Shown: positions 22,281 through 25,556 of the stretch, piece by piece
How positions within the stretch are numbered: the stretch's first letter is position 1
How the letters are laid out: each line of letters begins with the position of its first letter
Assembly: GCA_039809365.1 (NCBI GenBank)
Contig: JBDHUV010000003.1
Coordinates: forward strand, 1 to 25,556
Direction of reading: 5' to 3'
From: JBDHUV01 sp039809365
GTDB lineage: Bacteria > Patescibacteriota > Microgenomatia > Levybacterales > GWA1-39-11
DNA: 25,556 bases
Position numbers and translations under genes: made by a program
The notes under the pieces: generated by a model
Seen by the model: the letters and a program-made list of their open reading frames with translations, nothing else
Databases searched by the model: none
Told to the model about the DNA's origin: nothing

Positions 22281-23966
22281 ATGACAAAACAATACAAGAT
22301 AATATTCATTGCAATTATTTTTATTGCTTTTATTCTCCGTATATATGGCATTAACTGGGACCAAGGACATAATCTTCATCCAGATGAAAGGGCTATTATT
22401 ATGTATACTTTGGGGCTTTCCTTTCCTCACTCACTTCTTGAATTCTTGAGTGTTAACAGTCCATTAAACCCACATTTTTTTGCGTATGGAAATTTTCCAC
22501 TGTATTTACTCAAGGCAAGTAGTACTATGGCATCTTGGTTTGATGTCTCATTTTCATATTATGAACGTATCGCACTCGTTGGAAGGTTCCTCTCTGCCCT
22601 CGCTGATATAGGCACATTATTCATATTATTTCTTATCTCAAGAAGATTATTCTCTCCTTTGGTAGGGCTATTTTCGATAGCAATATATGCTCTCTCTGTT
22701 TTTCCAATCCAAACATCACATTTTTATGCAGTTGATACACTTCTCACTTTTTTTATGTCGCTCACTCTTTATTATATTTTACTTCTCACAAAAAAAATGA
22801 ATAGAAAGACAGCAATCTTTGCTGGTATAAGTTTTGGACTTGCACTGGCAACGAAAGCTAGTGCTGTCGTTTTAGTAGTTCCATTTACTATTTGGATTGG
22901 AATCTACTTATACCAACACTATGGAATTTCTAAAAAGAAAAAGTCATCGGTCTCACTAAAAAATTTTATTACTGTGTGTACATGCATCTTTATTTCAACA
23001 CTCTTCATTTTTGCATTCACTCAACCATATGCAATTATTGATTATCAAGCATTTATTAGCCAAACAATCGTACAATCTCATATGACAAAAGATGTTTTCA
23101 CTTTCCCTTATACAATGCAATATTATGGAAAAACTCCTTATATATATGAACTTAAAAATATTTTTCTGTGGGGCCTTGGACCAGTAATCACTATGCTTTC
23201 ATTTTTTGGAATTTTCATTTTTTTCAAGATATCAAAAAAATCTCAGAAAGAGTGTTACCCTTTATTAATTATTGGAGGATTTATTATTAGTTATTTCCTC
23301 ATTGTAGGAGACTTTGCAGTTGGATGGATGAGATATATGCTTCCACTATATCCTTTTTTTGCATTATTTGCAGGACTCACACTTGTAAGTATTCTCAAAA
23401 GGATCTATTCAAAAAAACGGCTATACTATTTCGTCTCTTGTTTACTTGCAATAGGAATTTGCATATGGCCAATGTCTTTTATTCAAATTTATGGGTCTGC
23501 TCATTCAAGAGTTATTGCTACAAACTGGATTCTGAGTACAATCCCACAAGGGAGTACAATTGCTACTGAACATTGGGATGACAGCCTTCCCCTTACAAGT
23601 GGAGGAGAATATAATTATGTTGAAATTCCTATGTATGAGCCAGATACGAAAGAAAAATGGAATACAATACAAGCTAGATTATCCCAAGCAGACTACCTTA
23701 TTCTTTCCTCAAACAGGTTGTATACACCTTTACAAAAATTAACAGACTGCAATAAATTACCTGAAGGAAGATGTTATACAAAAAGTGCAGAGTTTTATAA
23801 AAATCTATTTTCAGGTGGAACTAATTTCAAGAAAATTGCAGATTTTACAGACTATCCCACAATTCCTTTTTTGAACATACCTATCAATGATCAATCTGCA
23901 GATGAATCATTTACTGTGTATGATCATCCAAAAGTAATGATATTTAAAAAGACAAGAAATATTTAA
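22281..23966 (+). CDS. GT39-family membrane glycosyltransferase, paralogue 2
   Basis: This 561-residue polytopic enzyme is closely related to the previous gene: LRIYGINWDQGHNLHPDERA (19-38) with the same HPDER motif, NPHFFAYGNFPLY (63-75) in the same place, a similar helix series, and a C-terminal domain ending in YDHPKVMIFKK like the DRPTVTIYR end of its neighbour. A Cys pair (C490/C498) lies in the C-terminal domain, where the neighbour has C517/C521. An AGGA 7 nt before the ATG is a usable Shine-Dalgarno. The pair looks like a tandem duplication with later divergence, which would fit different donors or acceptors. Only one base separates each gene from the next. Confidence 0.85.
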   Translation: MTKQYKIIFIAIIFIAFILRIYGINWDQGHNLHPDERAIIMYTLGLSFPHSLLEFLSVNSPLNPHFFAYGNFPLYLLKASSTMASWFDVSFSYYERIALVGRFLSALADIGTLFILFLISRRLFSPLVGLFSIAIYALSVFPIQTSHFYAVDTLLTFFMSLTLYYILLLTKKMNRKTAIFAGISFGLALATKASAVVLVVPFTIWIGIYLYQHYGISKKKKSSVSLKNFITVCTCIFISTLFIFAFTQPYAIIDYQAFISQTIVQSHMTKDVFTFPYTMQYYGKTPYIYELKNIFLWGLGPVITMLSFFGIFIFFKISKKSQKECYPLLIIGGFIISYFLIVGDFAVGWMRYMLPLYPFFALFAGLTLVSILKRIYSKKRLYYFVSCLLAIGICIWPMSFIQIYGSAHSRVIATNWILSTIPQGSTIATEHWDDSLPLTSGGEYNYVEIPMYEPDTKEKWNTIQARLSQADYLILSSNRLYTPLQKLTDCNKLPEGRCYTKSAEFYKNLFSGGTNFKKIADFTDYPTIPFLNIPINDQSADESFTVYDHPKVMIFKKTRNI

Positions 23967-23967
23967 C

Positions 23968-25515
23968 ATGGAGAATCCTAAAAAAAAACTCTCCTCTAAC
24001 GCAATACTGATTCTATTATCAGTAATAATGATTATCGGAGGAACGCTCAGATTTTATGATCTTTCGAAAATACCACTTGGTTTTTTCTGCGATGAAGCTT
24101 CTATTGGATACAATGCATACAGTGTCCTTACTACAGGGAAAGATGAATATGATAAAGACCACCCATTATTTTTTGAAGCATTTGGAGAGTATAAAAGCCC
24201 AATCCAAATATACTCTGCGATTCCATTTATTGCTATGCTCGGTCTTACAGAGACAGCTACAAGAATGCCATCAGCATTATATGGATCTATTGCAATTATC
24301 GGTATCTTTCTATTAACAAGACAAATAAATACAAAGAATAAATATATAAATTATATTAGTCTCTTTTCTGCCTTTTTACTTGCAATATCTCCGTGGCATA
24401 TTCATATGAGTAGAATCTCATTAGAAGCAATTAGTGCATTTATCACATTTACAATATTTGGATTATATTTCTTCTTAAAATCTATTAAGAATCCACCACT
24501 GATGTTAATAAGTAGTATATTCTTCACCTTTGCTATATACTCATATTTCCCTGCAAGAATTTTTATCCCATTAGTTGGGATATTTCTCATAATTTTCTAT
24601 ATAAAATTTTTCCTTTCACACCTAAAGATAACAGTATTATGTGTATATATTGTAGGAATATTACTTACTCCTATGATAATCCATCTACTCAATGAGGGTG
24701 GAGCTCGATGGGAGCAGGTTAGTATATTTGCACAAGATGATAGCCTGCAATATCAGTTATCACATGTCGTAAATAATTACATAAGCCATTTTTCTCCAAA
24801 CTTTTTATTTATTACAGGAGACTCAGGAATGAATGGGCAATTTATAACGAGACATTCTGTGAGAGGGATGGGAGAGCTTTATTATTTCCAATCTATACTT
24901 CTCATCATTGGAGCATTTATACTATATAAAAAAAGTAGAAAGTCTTTTTGGTTGATTATCTTTCTTCTTATTGTCTACCCAGTAGGGAGTATGTTTACTA
25001 TTGATCAAAGTGCACAAGCCACACGATCCTCCATTGGAATAATCCCGCTCACAATACTTTCTGCATTTGGAATATATCCTATTTTATACATGAAAAAAAA
25101 GAGTAGAAATATAATACTCATACTCTCTAGTTTGGTACTATTTATTTCATTCTCTCTTTACGTACATGCATACTTTCAAAACTATAATAAATACTCATCA
25201 GATTTTTGGGGTTGGCAATATGGACCCAATAAAATAATATCTTATTTTGTTGACCATGAAAATGACTATGATTCCTTGTATATGGAAGGATCATTTAACG
25301 CTCCTCAAATATTTTTCCATTTTTATGCAGCAAACGATTGTAGGAACTGTTATTTAGGAGTTCCCCATGAAGTATATACTCCCTCTGTTAAACAATTATT
25401 TGCACTTACTCCAGGTTATCTAAATGATCATCCAGAGTACTCATTCTCAACAAAAAGGATACTTTATTATCCAGACGGGACCATTGCATTTCTGATTGGT
25501 GAGATTGTACAATAG
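23968..25515 (+). CDS. GT39-family membrane glycosyltransferase, paralogue 3 (distinct subgroup)
   Basis: The 515-residue GT-C enzyme starts with a basic tail and a helix leading into LRFYDLSKIPLGFFCDEASIGYNAY, with D42-E43 as the acidic motif, then TGKDEYDKDHPLFFEAFGEYKSPI (56-79). That loop pattern is a different subgroup from the two HPDER enzymes before it. About ten helices follow, and the C-terminal domain carries a CxxC (C458/C461). It is cotranscribed with its neighbours (1-bp gap upstream, 5 bp to the next start). It should use a polyprenyl-phosphate-linked sugar; donor and acceptor are unknown. A DUF2029/ALG9-like GT-C label would be an alternative annotation. Confidence 0.83.
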   Translation: MENPKKKLSSNAILILLSVIMIIGGTLRFYDLSKIPLGFFCDEASIGYNAYSVLTTGKDEYDKDHPLFFEAFGEYKSPIQIYSAIPFIAMLGLTETATRMPSALYGSIAIIGIFLLTRQINTKNKYINYISLFSAFLLAISPWHIHMSRISLEAISAFITFTIFGLYFFLKSIKNPPLMLISSIFFTFAIYSYFPARIFIPLVGIFLIIFYIKFFLSHLKITVLCVYIVGILLTPMIIHLLNEGGARWEQVSIFAQDDSLQYQLSHVVNNYISHFSPNFLFITGDSGMNGQFITRHSVRGMGELYYFQSILLIIGAFILYKKSRKSFWLIIFLLIVYPVGSMFTIDQSAQATRSSIGIIPLTILSAFGIYPILYMKKKSRNIILILSSLVLFISFSLYVHAYFQNYNKYSSDFWGWQYGPNKIISYFVDHENDYDSLYMEGSFNAPQIFFHFYAANDCRNCYLGVPHEVYTPSVKQLFALTPGYLNDHPEYSFSTKRILYYPDGTIAFLIGEIVQ

Positions 25516-25520
25516 AGCGT

Positions 25521-25556
25521 ATGCAGAAACGGGTTATTATAACAGGAGGAACTGGA
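25521..25556 (+). CDS. NAD-dependent epimerase/SDR, first 12 codons (partial)
   Basis: ATG at 25521 opens a frame reading MQKRVIITGGTG up to the window edge. A short basic start, a hydrophobic beta strand and TGGTG is the nucleotide-binding start of extended short-chain dehydrogenases such as NAD-dependent sugar epimerases and dehydratases. It begins 5 bp after the last GT39 gene, so it continues the operon and probably makes a nucleotide sugar for it. Only 12 residues are visible, so the subgroup cannot be named. Confidence 0.65.
   Translation, partial: MQKRVIITGGTG

Overview
The window is AT-rich (about one third GC by eye) and densely packed, with 20 complete genes, partial genes at both ends and no intergenic gap above about 175 bp. 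Gene content and style suggest a member of the Candidate Phyla Radiation, most likely Microgenomates (OP11; Roizmanbacteria/Woesebacteria-like). The signs are very short intergenic gaps, few Shine-Dalgarno sequences, surface proteins with cohesin/PKD/FN3 domains on Thr/Pro-rich stalks, and several PMT/ArnT-type membrane glycosyltransferases beside housekeeping genes. TGA is used as a stop (UbiA-like start/stop overlap, GT39 at 5326), so Gracilibacteria-type TGA recoding is not in use. The taxonomic call comes from recognition, not from a search.

Layout. (1) 1-116, leftward: N-terminus of an anchored protein running off the window. (2) 224-2998, rightward: a small four-helix membrane protein, methionyl-tRNA synthetase, and an anchored PEGA-PEGA-SH3b protein. 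(3) 2988-11101, leftward: groES-groEL, tatD, then an envelope-glycan block consisting of a processive-type GT2, a GT39/ArnT-like enzyme, a small membrane protein, a WecA/MraY-like phosphoglycosyltransferase and a UbiA-type decaprenyl-phosphate phosphoribosyltransferase-like enzyme. (4) 11275-12402, rightward: a cohesin-PKD surface protein. (5) 12416-15806, leftward: murJ and lepA, overlapping. (6) 15923-25556, rightward: rpsT, PilN-like and PilO-like genes, a small anchored protein, an FN3/Ig-like surface protein with a long Thr/Pro stalk, an FAD-dependent amine-oxidase-fold protein, three consecutive GT39-family enzymes, and the first 12 codons of an NAD-dependent epimerase/SDR gene.

How the parts may work together (inference). 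Two blocks make and transfer lipid-linked sugars (2988-8282 and 19300-25556), and two genes encode envelope-anchored proteins with Ser/Thr/Pro stalks that are plausible O-glycosylation targets. These two proteins have unrelated ectodomains but share a similar N-terminal juxtamembrane motif and a similar C-terminal PGS-plus-helix tail. The most interesting hypothesis here is therefore a surface-display and glycosylation system with its own, possibly undescribed, sorting signal. PilN/PilO-like genes next to it suggest that the locus also serves type IV pilus-like appendages.

Regulation. Several transcription units have a recognisable -10 element (often extended TGN) ending only 5-12 nt before the ATG, with no Shine-Dalgarno, which points to leaderless or near-leaderless mRNAs. 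groESL is the exception: it has a strong TTGACA-18-TATATT promoter, a CIRCE half-site-like sequence over the -10/start region, and a leader with a perfect 6-bp hairpin. No intrinsic terminators, tRNAs, rRNAs, CRISPR arrays, insertion sequences or integrases were seen.
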